This document shows, in pieces, positions 8,130-16,729 of a stretch of 32,093 nucleotides of DNA. Source of the stretch: Candidatus Methanophagales archaeon (lineage in GTDB: Archaea; Halobacteriota; Syntropharchaeia; Alkanophagales; Methanospirareceae); the NCBI GenBank assembly GCA_003336485.1, contig QENH01000176.1, forward strand, positions 1 through 32,093, read 5' to 3'. Positions within the stretch are counted from its first letter, which is position 1. The number at the start of each line of letters is the position of its first letter. The notes below the pieces were generated by a model. It was not told the origin of the DNA, ran no database searches, and saw only the letters and a list, made by a program, of their open reading frames with translations. A program made the translations under genes and the position numbers.

Positions 8130-9833
8130 TTATGGGTAATATAGATTAGACACCATATCTAGTTGCTCCGAAGTTATCTTACCGTCATCATAGTCTTGCG
8201 TTGCGTCATCTACTTCGCTTTCGTCTATTATGCCATCTTCGTTAGCGTCATATCGCCATGGGTCGAATAGGAATATAAGTTTGTTCTGCGCGATTGGTAT
8301 GCCCACAGCTATGCCGTCTTTTGTATAGAACCACGTATCAAGCTTGTCCGGATTGTAGACCTCCCACATCAGTGGATGATAGAGCGCATACACAGGAAGG
8401 TCATCTGCAATAATCGTTTGCATATCTCCAACACATTCCTTTCGCACATCCTCTTTCGTTGTCTTTAATTGTTTCTCGTATAGCTCGTTATACTCGTCAT
8501 TTTTGTACGAATAAAAAGTATATAATTTCCTTGGCTGTACTATAGCCCCATGACCGCTTATTGCGATATTGAATTCACCCGTATTTAAGATGGGGTCTAT
8601 CTCTTTACTGCTCATCATTCTTACTTCTGTCTTTATTCCGATTTTCTCTAAGTTCTCGTGTATGTACTCCGCTTCGTCTTTAGCGTTCATAATCGTGTTC
8701 GCAAACAGCACGAATTCTATATCTTCGCCGCCCGGATAATTCCTTACTCCATTGCCGTCGGTGTCCGTGAAGTTCAACTCGTCGAGCATTTTATTAGCTG
8801 TTACATTATTGTACTCATAACCTGGCAGATCATCCTTATACCATTTTGAATCAGGGTGGATTATACCCGTATTTGCGACTATTGCACCATCGTGCATGAC
8901 GTTTTTAACGAATCCTTCTCTGTCTATGCCATAAGCAAGTGCGTGTCTGAACTCCTTAATATTCGTCGGATACTTCTCACAATTGAAGTATAGCTTGCGT
9001 ACCCACCAGCTCGGACCGGTGATTATCTCAAAATCAGGATCGTTCTCGAATTCTTCCTTCGCCACTATCTCTTTACCCCAGAAGGATGCGACATCTATAT
9101 CACCTGCCTTCAATGCGATAGCATCATTACTGACCTCCCTCGAGATGAACAGGTCAATGATGGGATGCCCTTTGAAGCACTCCGTGTTCGCTTCATACTC
9201 GTAATATCCCTGCTCCGGAACGTATTCCACAAGTTTCAACGGTCCCGTGCCTATAACAGCATCATCGTCTCTGTATTTACCCGGCTCGTCAACGTCCTTC
9301 CATATATGCTCTGGTATTATCGGTATGCTTCCTGTGACATCTTCTATAAATGCAGGTCGCGACTCTTTCAGGTGTATACTAACCGTATAAGGATCCATGA
9401 TCTCAACATGGTCAACGTTCTGCTCATCGTAATTCAACTGTTGCGGATGCTCCTTCACGTAATCGAAAGTGAACTTAACGTCATCAGCCGTAAAAGGCTC
9501 TCCATCGCTCCATTTCACGCCCCTGTGCAGGTAAAAAGTCCATATCTTGGCATCATAGGATGCACTCCAACTGTCTGCAAGCCAGGGTATCACTCTGTCT
9601 TCGTCCTTCCAGGTCAAGGTATCGAACATAAAGCTCATTCGGATATAACCCGGTCCTCGAGGATAATGTGCAAAAGGCGTTGGATAGCCCCAGTCATCCC
9701 CTGAGATTTTGACCACTTTTTCTCCCTCTTCCGCCACCGCTACCATTTCACCTTCCTCATTTGCAACTACCATACCGCTAAAAGCGCAGCACAAAAGTAG
9801 CGCCATCATCAGCAAGGCCATAATTTTCTTCAT
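8130..9833 (-). CDS. Peptide/nickel-type ABC substrate-binding protein with EF-hand tail (paralogue 1)
   Basis: A 567-aa SBP_bac_5-family (DppA/NikA-like) solute-binding protein. Residues 1-24 are a Sec signal peptide (cut after MVVA); the two cysteines in it do not form a lipobox. The body includes the family hallmark HRGVKWSDGEPFTADDVKFT and the hinge region of this fold. The last 40 residues are an unusual addition: DANEDGIIDESE is a perfect 12-residue EF-hand/dockerin-type calcium loop, followed by a degenerate second loop and ITSEQLDMVSNLYYP. It has two close paralogues upstream and lies ahead of the permease genes. The long A-rich gap between GGGGGT and the ATG (about 13 nt) matches other genes here. 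Ligand unknown. Confidence 0.92.
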   Translation of the reverse strand: MKKIMALLMMALLLCCAFSGMVVANEEGEMVAVAEEGEKVVKISGDDWGYPTPFAHYPRGPGYIRMSFMFDTLTWKDEDRVIPWLADSWSASYDAKIWTFYLHRGVKWSDGEPFTADDVKFTFDYVKEHPQQLNYDEQNVDHVEIMDPYTVSIHLKESRPAFIEDVTGSIPIIPEHIWKDVDEPGKYRDDDAVIGTGPLKLVEYVPEQGYYEYEANTECFKGHPIIDLFISREVSNDAIALKAGDIDVASFWGKEIVAKEEFENDPDFEIITGPSWWVRKLYFNCEKYPTNIKEFRHALAYGIDREGFVKNVMHDGAIVANTGIIHPDSKWYKDDLPGYEYNNVTANKMLDELNFTDTDGNGVRNYPGGEDIEFVLFANTIMNAKDEAEYIHENLEKIGIKTEVRMMSSKEIDPILNTGEFNIAISGHGAIVQPRKLYTFYSYKNDEYNELYEKQLKTTKEDVRKECVGDMQTIIADDLPVYALYHPLMWEVYNPDKLDTWFYTKDGIAVGIPIAQNKLIFLFDPWRYDANEDGIIDESEVDDATQDYDDGKITSEQLDMVSNLYYP

Positions 9834-9943
9834 TTTCTCTTTTCATACCCCCATTCTCTTTTTTCTTATCATACCTTCTTCTTTTATTTCACAATATGTA
9901 AGACAAATATCTTTTTAGTATATATCTTCTTTGGTTATCCTAC

Positions 9944-9966
9944 ATTAAGTTAAGACTTTCGGTTTT
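9944..9966 (-). promoter_or_regulatory. BRE/TATA-type promoter of binding protein 1
   Basis: On the minus strand AAACCGAAAGTCTTAACTTA combines a BRE-like CCGAAAGT with an AT-rich TATA position. It lies about 110 nt upstream of the start at 9833. The same block, with small changes, stands upstream of the 11865 and 15012 genes. Confidence 0.55.
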
Positions 9967-10025
9967 TATTTGTATAATAATTGTTGTTTTATTTCATAAA
10001 ATAAGCGCATTTGTTCAGTTTATAT

Positions 10026-10125
10026 AAAGTATAACGTTTACCTATTTAATTTATGCCGCAGATTTACACGGATTGATTTATACGGATTTGATTTCTTCTG
10101 CGTTAATCTGTGTCAATAATTTATT
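10026..10125. repeat. Intergenic palindromic repeat, copy 1
   Basis: Contains GCAGATTTACACGGATT and, in inverse orientation, CTGCGTTAATCTGTGTC, so it can fold into an imperfect stem. A diverged copy including the preceding AAGTATAA...CTACCTATTTAA stretch lies at about 15167-15250, showing that this intergenic sequence was duplicated along with the binding-protein gene. Confidence 0.5.
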
Positions 10126-10129
10126 TTCT

Positions 10130-10158
10130 TGAAAAAAAAAAGAAAAAGAAAGAAAGAT
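10130..10158 (-). terminator. U-rich tract after binding protein 2
   Basis: Transcript strand reads AAAAAATCTTTCTTTCTTTT followed by a run of ten T, directly after the stop at 10162. Near-identical to the tract at 8098-8125. Confidence 0.55.
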
Positions 10159-10161
10159 TTT

Positions 10162-11865
10162 TTATGGGTAATATAAATTAGACACCATATCCAGTTGCTC
10201 CGAAGTTATCTTACCGTCCTCATAGTCTTGCGTTGCGTCATCTACTTCGCTTTCGTCTATTATGCCATCTTCGTTAGCGTCATATCGCCATGAATCGAAG
10301 AGGAATATGAGCTTGTTTTCTGCGATTGGTATGCCAATAGCTACGCCGTTTTGCGTATAGAACCAGGTATCAAGTGTGTCCGGATTATAAACCTGCCACA
10401 TCTTTGGATGATAGAGCGTATACACAGGCAGGTCCTCCGCAATAATCGTTTGCAGGTCGCCAACATATTCCATTCGCGCATCTTCATCCATTGTCTTTAA
10501 TTGTTTTTGGTATAACTCGTCATACTCGTCATTTTGGTATGTGCCATAACTAAAAAATGGACCTTTAAATGTTGTTGGCTTTACTATTCCGCCATGACCG
10601 CTTATTGCAATATGGAAGTCACCGCTCTTTAAAATAGGGTCCAGTTCTTTACTGCTCATCGCTTTTACTTCTGTCTTTATACCAATATCTTCCAAATTAT
10701 CTTGTATGTAGTCTGCTACCTCTTTGGCGTTAGTAAGCAGCACGAATTCTATATCTTCGCCTCCCGGATAATTCCTTACTCCATTGCCGTCAGTGTCCGT
10801 GAAGTTCAACTCGTCGAGCATTTCATTTGCTGTTACATTATTGTACTCATAACCCGGCAGACCATGCTTATACCATTTTGAATCAGGATGAATTATGCCC
10901 GTATTTGCAACGATCGCACCATCATGCATGACATTTTTTACGAGCCCTTCCCGATCTATGCCATAAGCAAGTGCCTGTCTGAACTCATTTATATTTGTCG
11001 GGTACTCGTCACAGTGGAAGTAAAACTTACGCACCCACCAGCTCGGACCTGTTATTATCTCAAATTTCGGATCGTTCTCGAATTCATCCTTCGCAACTAT
11101 CTCTTCACCCCAGAAAGACGCAGCATCTATATCGCCTGCTTTCAACGCAAGTGTATCGTCATTGACTTCCATCGAGATGAGCTTGTCAATGAGTGGCTCC
11201 CCCTTGAAACACTCGGGATTCGCTTCATACTCGTAATATCCCTGTTCCGGAACGTATTTCAGAAGCTTTAGTGGACCTGTTCCTGTAAGTGCTTCATCAC
11301 CTCTAAATTCCTTTGGATCCGTAACATCATTCCAGACATGCTCCGGAATTATCATTACGCTTCCTGCAACGTCCTCTATAAATGCCGGTCTTGGCTCTTT
11401 TAGGTGTATACTAACCGTATAGGGATCAAGTACTTCCACATGATCCACTTCCTCTGCATCGTACCACGGTGTCGGATGCTCCTTTACATAGTCAAATGTG
11501 AACTTAACATCATCGGCCGTAAAGGGCTCTCCATCACTCCATTTCACACCTCTATGCAGATAAAAAGTCCATATCTTGGCATCGTAAGACTTACTCCAAC
11601 TGTCTGCAAGCCAGGGTATCACTCCGTCTTCATCCTTCCAGGTCAAGGTATCGAAGATAAAGCTCGTTCTGATATAACCCGGTCCTCGTGCATAGCGTGC
11701 AAAAGGTGTAGGATATAGCCAGTCATCCCCTGAGATTTTGACTACTTTTTCTTCTTCTTCCGCCGCCGCAGCTACCATTCTACTATCCTCAGTTGCAACT
11801 ACCATACCGCTGAAAGCGCAGCACAAAAGTAGCGCCATAATCAGCAATGCCATATTTTTATTCAT
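10162..11865 (-). CDS. Peptide/nickel-type ABC substrate-binding protein with EF-hand tail (paralogue 2)
   Basis: A 567-aa SBP_bac_5-family protein, very similar along its whole length to paralogue 1. Signal peptide at residues 1-24, hallmark VKWSDGEPFTADDVKFTFDY, and the same C-terminal DANEDGIIDESE calcium loop and LDMVSNLYYP end. Differences cluster in the putative ligand-facing parts of the body (for example the segment around GHGGIVKPTTFKGPFFSYG), so the paralogues may recognise different ligands. It has its own promoter block at about 11981-11998 and its own U-tract, so it is probably a separate transcription unit. GGAGGG precedes the ATG by about 14 nt. Confidence 0.92.
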   Translation of the reverse strand: MNKNMALLIMALLLCCAFSGMVVATEDSRMVAAAAEEEEKVVKISGDDWLYPTPFARYARGPGYIRTSFIFDTLTWKDEDGVIPWLADSWSKSYDAKIWTFYLHRGVKWSDGEPFTADDVKFTFDYVKEHPTPWYDAEEVDHVEVLDPYTVSIHLKEPRPAFIEDVAGSVMIIPEHVWNDVTDPKEFRGDEALTGTGPLKLLKYVPEQGYYEYEANPECFKGEPLIDKLISMEVNDDTLALKAGDIDAASFWGEEIVAKDEFENDPKFEIITGPSWWVRKFYFHCDEYPTNINEFRQALAYGIDREGLVKNVMHDGAIVANTGIIHPDSKWYKHGLPGYEYNNVTANEMLDELNFTDTDGNGVRNYPGGEDIEFVLLTNAKEVADYIQDNLEDIGIKTEVKAMSSKELDPILKSGDFHIAISGHGGIVKPTTFKGPFFSYGTYQNDEYDELYQKQLKTMDEDARMEYVGDLQTIIAEDLPVYTLYHPKMWQVYNPDTLDTWFYTQNGVAIGIPIAENKLIFLFDSWRYDANEDGIIDESEVDDATQDYEDGKITSEQLDMVSNLYYP

Positions 11866-11976
11866 TTTCTCTTTTCACTCCCTCCTTCTCTTTTTTCCTT
11901 TCTCATACCTTCTTCCTTTATTTCACAATACGTAAGACAAATATCTTCTTACTATCTATCTTCTTTTGTTTATTTT

Positions 11977-12000
11977 ACATTATGTTATGACTTTCGGTTT
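11977..12000 (-). promoter_or_regulatory. BRE/TATA-type promoter of binding protein 2
   Basis: Minus strand AAAACCGAAAGTCATAACAT, the same block as upstream of the 9833 and 15012 genes, about 120 nt before the 11865 start. The flanking TTGTTGTTTTATTTCATAAA is also shared with the 9833 upstream region. Confidence 0.55.
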
Positions 12001-12054
12001 TCATTTATGTAATATTTGTTGTTTTATTTCATAAAATAATCGTATTTGTTCATT

Positions 12055-13269
12055 TTACTCAAATCTTATTGCGGGAATCCAACCCATAAAATAGCTTTCC
12101 CCATTTGCATCTGTGAAATCAGTGCAGGTTATTGTTCCTCCTGTTGCATTGAATGATCTTTTATGGATGATACCCGGATAAGAGCCGGTACGTATAGTGT
12201 AGCTGTAAACATGGTCTTTCAATAGTGTGATGTAAGGAGTACCAGCCACACTATTCAGCCATATTTTATGCCAGTCACCTTTGTAGCCATTCCAAGTGCC
12301 ATTTGCAATCAAAGTGCCGTTTTCATATAACTCGATAGATTCACTGTGGCCGCCGGTTCCGGGGCAGGGATATGTATAAAGCTTTTGCACGGTGATTGTC
12401 TGTGAAGGAGTGACTGTCCCAGTATGCGTGCCGAAGATGCTAGGATATGGATTTAGTGGCGAACCCGTGTCAAATTGTCCTGCTGCCGGTTTTACCACTA
12501 TTTTCGCATCTCCACTAATCACATATTCATTCTTGTCCTCATCTATGAGTCTTCCACTGAACGTGTAAGTCCCTTCGGTATCAGGTGCGGTCACCGTGTA
12601 AGTGAAAGAAGGTTCGCCCCACAATGAGTACATAACCGTGTTATCTTCGACTTCTACTGATTTGGGATTGAACGTGGAATCTTCGTACACAAACCCCTCT
12701 GGAAGTGATTCCATTATGTTGCCAAAGTAACCGTAATGCGATGCTTTAATTCTTACGGTGAAAATTTCACCAGCCAATACTAGTTCTTCAGGTAGTGTTC
12801 TTGTTGCTGTGGGCTCCACTTCTTCGTCTGCCTCTACTATCACTATTTCAGCATCACCACTCACCTCATATTCGTTCTTGCTTACGTCTACAAGTATTCC
12901 GTTGAATGTGTAAGTACCTTCGGTGTCTGGTGTCCTCACAGTATAACTAAAAGAAGTTTCGCTAATCAAAGTGAACGTAACTGTGTTTGTTGCTCCATAA
13001 ATCCTTACTGCACGTGGATCGAGTGTGGATGTCATATAAGTAAAACCTTCAGGAAGCGTTTCGATTACTTTACCAAAAGTACCATAACCTTGTGCTTCAA
13101 TTCTTACGGTGAAAAAATCACCTGCGGATACAGGTTCCGCAGGCAGCGTCCTTGTTGCTGTTGCAGATTCCGCAGTTGCAATCTCTGTCACCACTGTTGA
13201 TACCGATACAGCTACAAATAACAGCAGTAATATTCCAGCTATTGTTAATAGCGGTTTTCTCTCTTTCAT
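12055..13269 (-). CDS. Secreted surface protein with two TRTLP domains and a C-terminal methanogen-type domain
   Basis: A 404-aa exported protein. Residues 1-33 are a signal peptide. Two TRTLP domains follow (about 34-146 and 152-262), homologous to those of the 6769-8064 protein (ATRTLP, ETLPEGFTY, TEGTYTF, YEVSGDAEIV). The C-terminal 140 residues differ: DTGSPLNPYPSIFGTHTGT, LYTYPCPGTGGHSE, NGYKGDWHKIW, YTIRTGSYP and WIPAIRFE belong to a domain I recall from other methanogen-lineage surface proteins; I cannot name it. Unlike its paralogue it has no PGF-CTERM anchor and should be released or bound non-covalently. It starts 33 nt after the stop of binding protein 3, so the two are co-transcribed. 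Confidence 0.82.
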   Translation of the reverse strand: MKERKPLLTIAGILLLLFVAVSVSTVVTEIATAESATATRTLPAEPVSAGDFFTVRIEAQGYGTFGKVIETLPEGFTYMTSTLDPRAVRIYGATNTVTFTLISETSFSYTVRTPDTEGTYTFNGILVDVSKNEYEVSGDAEIVIVEADEEVEPTATRTLPEELVLAGEIFTVRIKASHYGYFGNIMESLPEGFVYEDSTFNPKSVEVEDNTVMYSLWGEPSFTYTVTAPDTEGTYTFSGRLIDEDKNEYVISGDAKIVVKPAAGQFDTGSPLNPYPSIFGTHTGTVTPSQTITVQKLYTYPCPGTGGHSESIELYENGTLIANGTWNGYKGDWHKIWLNSVAGTPYITLLKDHVYSYTIRTGSYPGIIHKRSFNATGGTITCTDFTDANGESYFMGWIPAIRFE

Positions 13270-13302
13270 AGTACAAATTTTTCTTTGGTAACGCTTTCTT
13301 TT

Positions 13303-15012
13303 TTAGGGGTAATATAAATTTGACACCATATCCAGTTGCTCCTGAGTTATCTTACCGTCATCATAGTCTTGCGTTGCGTCATTTACTTCGCTTTCGTCTA
13401 TTATGCCATCTTCGTTAGCGTCATATCGCCATGAATCGAAGAGGAATATGAGTTTGTTCAGTGCGAGAGGGATGCTTCCTGCGATAGCATCTTCTGTATA
13501 GAACCATGTATCAAGCTTATCAGGATTGTAAACACGCCACATCTTTGGATGATATAGCGGATATAGCGGAAGCTCATCCGCTATTATCGTTTGCAGATCG
13601 CCCACAAATTCCTTTCGGTCTTCTTCGTCCATTGTCCTCAATTGTTTCTTGTATATCTCATAATACTCTTCACTACGGCTTGTTCCCATAGCTGTCGTTC
13701 TCAATACACGTGGATTTACTATTCCTCCATGACCACTTATTGCGAACTCAAATGCACCACAACATATCCCCGAGCCCAGTTCCCTCTTACCTACGGATTT
13801 TACTCCTATCTCAATTCCTAGATCCTTTAAATCCTCCTTGATGAATTCCGCTTCATCTGTATATGCCTCACTTGTAATCAGCGTGAATTTGAGTGCTGTT
13901 GTGTTGCTGTCTTCATATTTATAGTCTCTTATCTCGTCACCGTCTGTGTCCGTAAAGTTCAAATCATCGAGTATTTCGTTAGCCTTTGCTATATTATATT
14001 CATAACCCGGAAGATCAGGCTCATACCATTTCGAATCCGGGTGAATTATGCCGGTATTCGCAAGGATAGAACCGTCATGCGTTACTGTCTGTACTATATC
14101 TGCCCTGTCTATACCATAAGCAATTGCACGTCTGAAATCAGAGTTATTCATTGGATACTTACCTACATTGTAGTAGAAATTCAGCACCCACCAGCTTGAG
14201 CCTTCATCTATCTCGAAATCAGGATCATCTTCAAATTCTTCAACCGCAACTATCTCTTTCCCCATGAAGGACGCAGCATCTATATCTCCTGCCATCAACG
14301 CAAGTGCAGGGTCACCTACATCCAGCATGATAAGTCTGTCAATGATAGGTTCTCCTTTGAAACACCCTGTATTCGCTCCATATTCGTAATAGCCCTGTGT
14401 ACCGTCGTATTCTACAAGCTTCAAAGGTCCTGTTCCTATAACGGCATCATCTCCTTGGAATGTATAAGGATCGTCGACATCCTTCCATATATGCTCTGGA
14501 ATCATTGGGACACATCCTGCAACATCATCGATAAATGTGGGTCTCGATTCCGTAAGGTGTATTCTAACGGTATACGGATCAAGTACCTCTATATGGTCTA
14601 TCTCTTTCGCGTTATATGCGTACCACAACTGCGGATGATCTTTCGTGTAATCGAATGTGAACTTCACGTCATCTGCCGTAAATGGCTCACCATCGCTCCA
14701 TTTCACGCCTCTGTGCAGGTAAAAGGTCCATATCTTGGCATCATATGACCTGCTCCAACTGTCTGCAAGCCAGGGTATCACGCCATGTTTGTCTTTCCAG
14801 GTAAGCGTATCGAAGATGAAGCTCATTCTGATATAACCGGGTCCTTTTGGAAAGAGTGCAAACGGAGTAGGATACCCGTAATCACCACCTTCGATCTTAA
14901 TAGTCTTTTCAGCCGTTGCGGCTGCTGTCGCCCCACCTGCTGCAGATGATGTACCACAGAGCGCACAGCATAATAGCATTGCCAAACACAATATAGCAAT
15001 AATTCGCTTCAT
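13303..15012 (-). CDS. Peptide/nickel-type ABC substrate-binding protein with EF-hand tail (paralogue 3)
   Basis: A 569-aa SBP_bac_5-family protein, the most diverged of the three paralogues in the body but almost the same at the end. Signal peptide about 1-24 (MKRIIAILCLAMLLCCALCG start), hallmark VKWSDGEPFTADDVKFTFDY, middle loop DTDGDEIRDYKYED, then DANEDGIIDESE and LDMVSNLYYP. It heads a two-gene unit with the TRTLP protein at 12055-13269. Three binding proteins for a single visible permease pair suggest that several ligands, or several affinity states, feed one channel, though each could also work with unlinked permeases. Confidence 0.92.
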   Translation of the reverse strand: MKRIIAILCLAMLLCCALCGTSSAAGGATAAATAEKTIKIEGGDYGYPTPFALFPKGPGYIRMSFIFDTLTWKDKHGVIPWLADSWSRSYDAKIWTFYLHRGVKWSDGEPFTADDVKFTFDYTKDHPQLWYAYNAKEIDHIEVLDPYTVRIHLTESRPTFIDDVAGCVPMIPEHIWKDVDDPYTFQGDDAVIGTGPLKLVEYDGTQGYYEYGANTGCFKGEPIIDRLIMLDVGDPALALMAGDIDAASFMGKEIVAVEEFEDDPDFEIDEGSSWWVLNFYYNVGKYPMNNSDFRRAIAYGIDRADIVQTVTHDGSILANTGIIHPDSKWYEPDLPGYEYNIAKANEILDDLNFTDTDGDEIRDYKYEDSNTTALKFTLITSEAYTDEAEFIKEDLKDLGIEIGVKSVGKRELGSGICCGAFEFAISGHGGIVNPRVLRTTAMGTSRSEEYYEIYKKQLRTMDEEDRKEFVGDLQTIIADELPLYPLYHPKMWRVYNPDKLDTWFYTEDAIAGSIPLALNKLIFLFDSWRYDANEDGIIDESEVNDATQDYDDGKITQEQLDMVSNLYYP

Positions 15013-15126
15013 TTTCTCTTTCTCTCGCCCCCAAAAATTTTTCTTTTTGTTACAGACTTTTTGTTTTTTTATTTGGCCTTACGTAATATAAATACACTTT
15101 TTTTACTCTACTTTTTTGTTTATCTT

Positions 15127-15151
15127 ATATTAAGTTACGACTTTCGGTTTT
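15127..15151 (-). promoter_or_regulatory. BRE/TATA-type promoter of binding protein 3
   Basis: Minus strand AAACCGAAAGTCGTAACTTA, about 120 nt upstream of the 15012 start, the third copy of the binding-protein promoter block. Confidence 0.55.
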
Positions 15152-15166
15152 TTAAATTGTATATTA

Positions 15167-15250
15167 AGTATAATTTCTACCTATTTAAGAAGCAAAGTTA
15201 CACGAATTTGATTCCTCTTACGTTAATTTGTGTTAATCTGTGTCAACAAA
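15167..15250. repeat. Intergenic palindromic repeat, copy 2
   Basis: Diverged copy of 10026-10125: shares AAGTATAA, TACCTATTTAA, TTACACGAATTTGATTC and GTTAATCTGTGTCAA. The palindrome is weaker here. Confidence 0.45.
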
Positions 15251-15302
15251 TAATTAATTTTAGTTGGATATTATGGTTTCGTGAAAAATTAACATGTTAT
15301 AC

Positions 15303-16142
15303 TCAAATCGGTGTCGCATTTTTCCCCCACCATATCATAGCGCTGTTCAGTTCATGCTTTGACCAGAGTGCCCCGGCTTCCACAACCAGTTTTTCTGCTA
15401 AATATAATCTAATCACTTCTTCTGCTTTTGGCGCTGATACCTCGAGATCATCCATCCATCGCTCTACTGCTTCGTCCAAATCCGAGAACTGCTGGTTATG
15501 TTCTGATTTAATAATCTCAACATTTGCGTGTATACCCATTTCGTACAGAACATTGTAGAGGTAGATGTAATCGGGTCCGGGCTGGAATTGTTCACCGAAT
15601 AATTTGAGCCAGAGTTCGTCATAATTCCAGAATCGCCACCCGGCGAAGGTGAAAATGTAAACATATCGCGTTGCAACATCGTTCATCTTCGAGACAGCAT
15701 CCTGTATATCAAGAATCGCGAGCGAGTGCGATGCGATTACGATGTCGTGTTCGCCCATATCGCGCCCTATCGCCACATCCTCCCATTTCTTGTTTATGCA
15801 AGTTATATTTTTCAATCCTTCAGTTACTGCATTTTCCTTTAGATATGCGAGCATCCCTTTAGAAGGGTCTATTGCAGTAACGTGCTTCACCATTTTTGCA
15901 AGTGGTATTGCAAGCGTTCCGGGTCCTGCACCGATGTCCAGCACGGTATCGTCGGGCTCTATGTCAAGCTTTGCTATTATCCGTTCTGCACGATCATTGC
16001 GTTTTATTGATTCATTGAACCCTTTTGCCCTTTTATCCCAAAATTCAGTCGTATCTCGCTGGCGCCGTTTTCTAAATGATGAGTTCTGCATTGCTTTCTT
16101 CCACATTTCGTTCCAGTCAAGTTCTTCTATCGATTCAACCAT
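15303..16142 (-). CDS. Class I SAM-dependent methyltransferase
   Basis: A 279-aa cytosolic protein. Residues 67-75 (VLDIGAGPG) are motif I of the class I methyltransferase fold that binds S-adenosylmethionine; HVTAIDPSKGMLAYLKENA is motif II with the acidic residue for the ribose, and HDIVIASHSLAI is motif IV. The N-terminal 55 residues (WNEMWKKAMQNSSFRKRR, FWDKRAKGFNES) and the C-terminal half with FTFAGWRFWNYDELW resemble a methyltransferase type common in methanogen genomes, with no substrate I can name. It starts 34 nt after the ECF-S-like gene and is likely in one operon with it and the small protein at 16815-16973. GAGGGT lies upstream of the ATG. Confidence 0.85.
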   Translation of the reverse strand: MVESIEELDWNEMWKKAMQNSSFRKRRQRDTTEFWDKRAKGFNESIKRNDRAERIIAKLDIEPDDTVLDIGAGPGTLAIPLAKMVKHVTAIDPSKGMLAYLKENAVTEGLKNITCINKKWEDVAIGRDMGEHDIVIASHSLAILDIQDAVSKMNDVATRYVYIFTFAGWRFWNYDELWLKLFGEQFQPGPDYIYLYNVLYEMGIHANVEIIKSEHNQQFSDLDEAVERWMDDLEVSAPKAEEVIRLYLAEKLVVEAGALWSKHELNSAMIWWGKNATPI

Positions 16143-16176
16143 ATTTATTCTTCTGTTTTACCCTCTTTTTTATCAA

Positions 16177-16728
16177 TCACAAAAATGCCTTTGAAACCCA
16201 ATATGCGATCAACGCGCCGATAAAGCCGGAGATAAAAGCGGCAAGGCCAAGAATAGGTGCGAATTCGGGCGAGGGCCACACTCCGATATGAACACCAATA
16301 GCAATCCATGTAATCCCCAAACACGCTAAATTCCCCAGACCACCACCAAGTCCTACCCTAAATTTAGAGTCCGACCATGTTAGATCTACAAAGAAGCCCA
16401 TTAAAAGCAGAGCGATAATACCGTAAACGCCGAACCAAATGGGTGACACAATTCCGTACCACGGCGCTATAAGCATGCAAAAAGAAGCTATTAAAAGCGA
16501 TGTAACAATTGCCACATACTTCTTCTTTATTATCGCCCGTGCCAAAGCCGCCCATAACACAAATATGAAACCGCCCAGTAACGCCATGCCAGCCGCAGGT
16601 CCGGGTATGCTGAAATATTCGGTAAAATATTTTATTGGCAGATATGTATTTAGTAGGGCACTGGCAAAGGCAAACAGGACCATCATTGTGAGATCATACG
16701 CATCAAAATATAAGTTCCGGTCGGTCAT
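16177..16728 (-). CDS. Polytopic membrane protein, ECF transporter S-component-like
   Basis: A 183-aa membrane protein with about five to six hydrophobic helices. The size, the short soluble start (MTDRNLYFDAYDLTM), the early small-residue helix FAFASALLNTYLPIKYF and the pattern GPAAGMALLGGFIFVLWAAL then APWYG resemble substrate-capture (S) subunits of energy-coupling-factor transporters, perhaps the thiamine-precursor group. This is recognition of pattern, not of a diagnostic motif; an uncharacterised membrane family is the alternative. No ECF ATPase or T-component is nearby. The ATG lacks a Shine-Dalgarno and is preceded directly by an (AAT)n repeat. It lies between the small M-C-A-P protein and the methyltransferase. 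Confidence 0.6.
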   Translation of the reverse strand: MTDRNLYFDAYDLTMMVLFAFASALLNTYLPIKYFTEYFSIPGPAAGMALLGGFIFVLWAALARAIIKKKYVAIVTSLLIASFCMLIAPWYGIVSPIWFGVYGIIALLLMGFFVDLTWSDSKFRVGLGGGLGNLACLGITWIAIGVHIGVWPSPEFAPILGLAAFISGFIGALIAYWVSKAFL

Positions 16729-16729
16729 C

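Larger units (their letters stand above)
9834..10161. other. Intergenic region between binding proteins 1 and 2
   Basis: No gene seen in these 328 nt. From right to left on the transcript strand it holds the U-rich end of the 10162 gene, a palindromic block with GCAGATTTACACGG and CTGCGTTAATCTGTG halves, and the promoter of the 9833 gene near 9954-9964. The block is AT-rich throughout. Confidence 0.6.
15013..15302. other. Intergenic region upstream of binding protein 3
   Basis: No gene seen. Contains the promoter block (about 15130-15150, minus strand), the second copy of the palindromic repeat (about 15167-15250) and an AT-rich tail after the methyltransferase stop at 15303. The plus-strand ORF listed across it has no support. 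Confidence 0.6.

Noticed and set aside
8983-9704. Plus-strand ORFs of 73 and 179 aa
   Set aside because: Antisense to binding protein 1; similar shadows appear at the matching places of paralogues 2 and 3.
9760-9833. Lipoprotein signal in the binding proteins (LLLCC)
   Set aside because: The residues before the cysteine are Leu, not the small residues of a lipobox; ordinary signal-peptide cleavage after VVA fits better.
15061-15558. 165-aa plus-strand ORF
   Set aside because: Covers an AT-rich promoter region and the antisense of the methyltransferase end; no domain.
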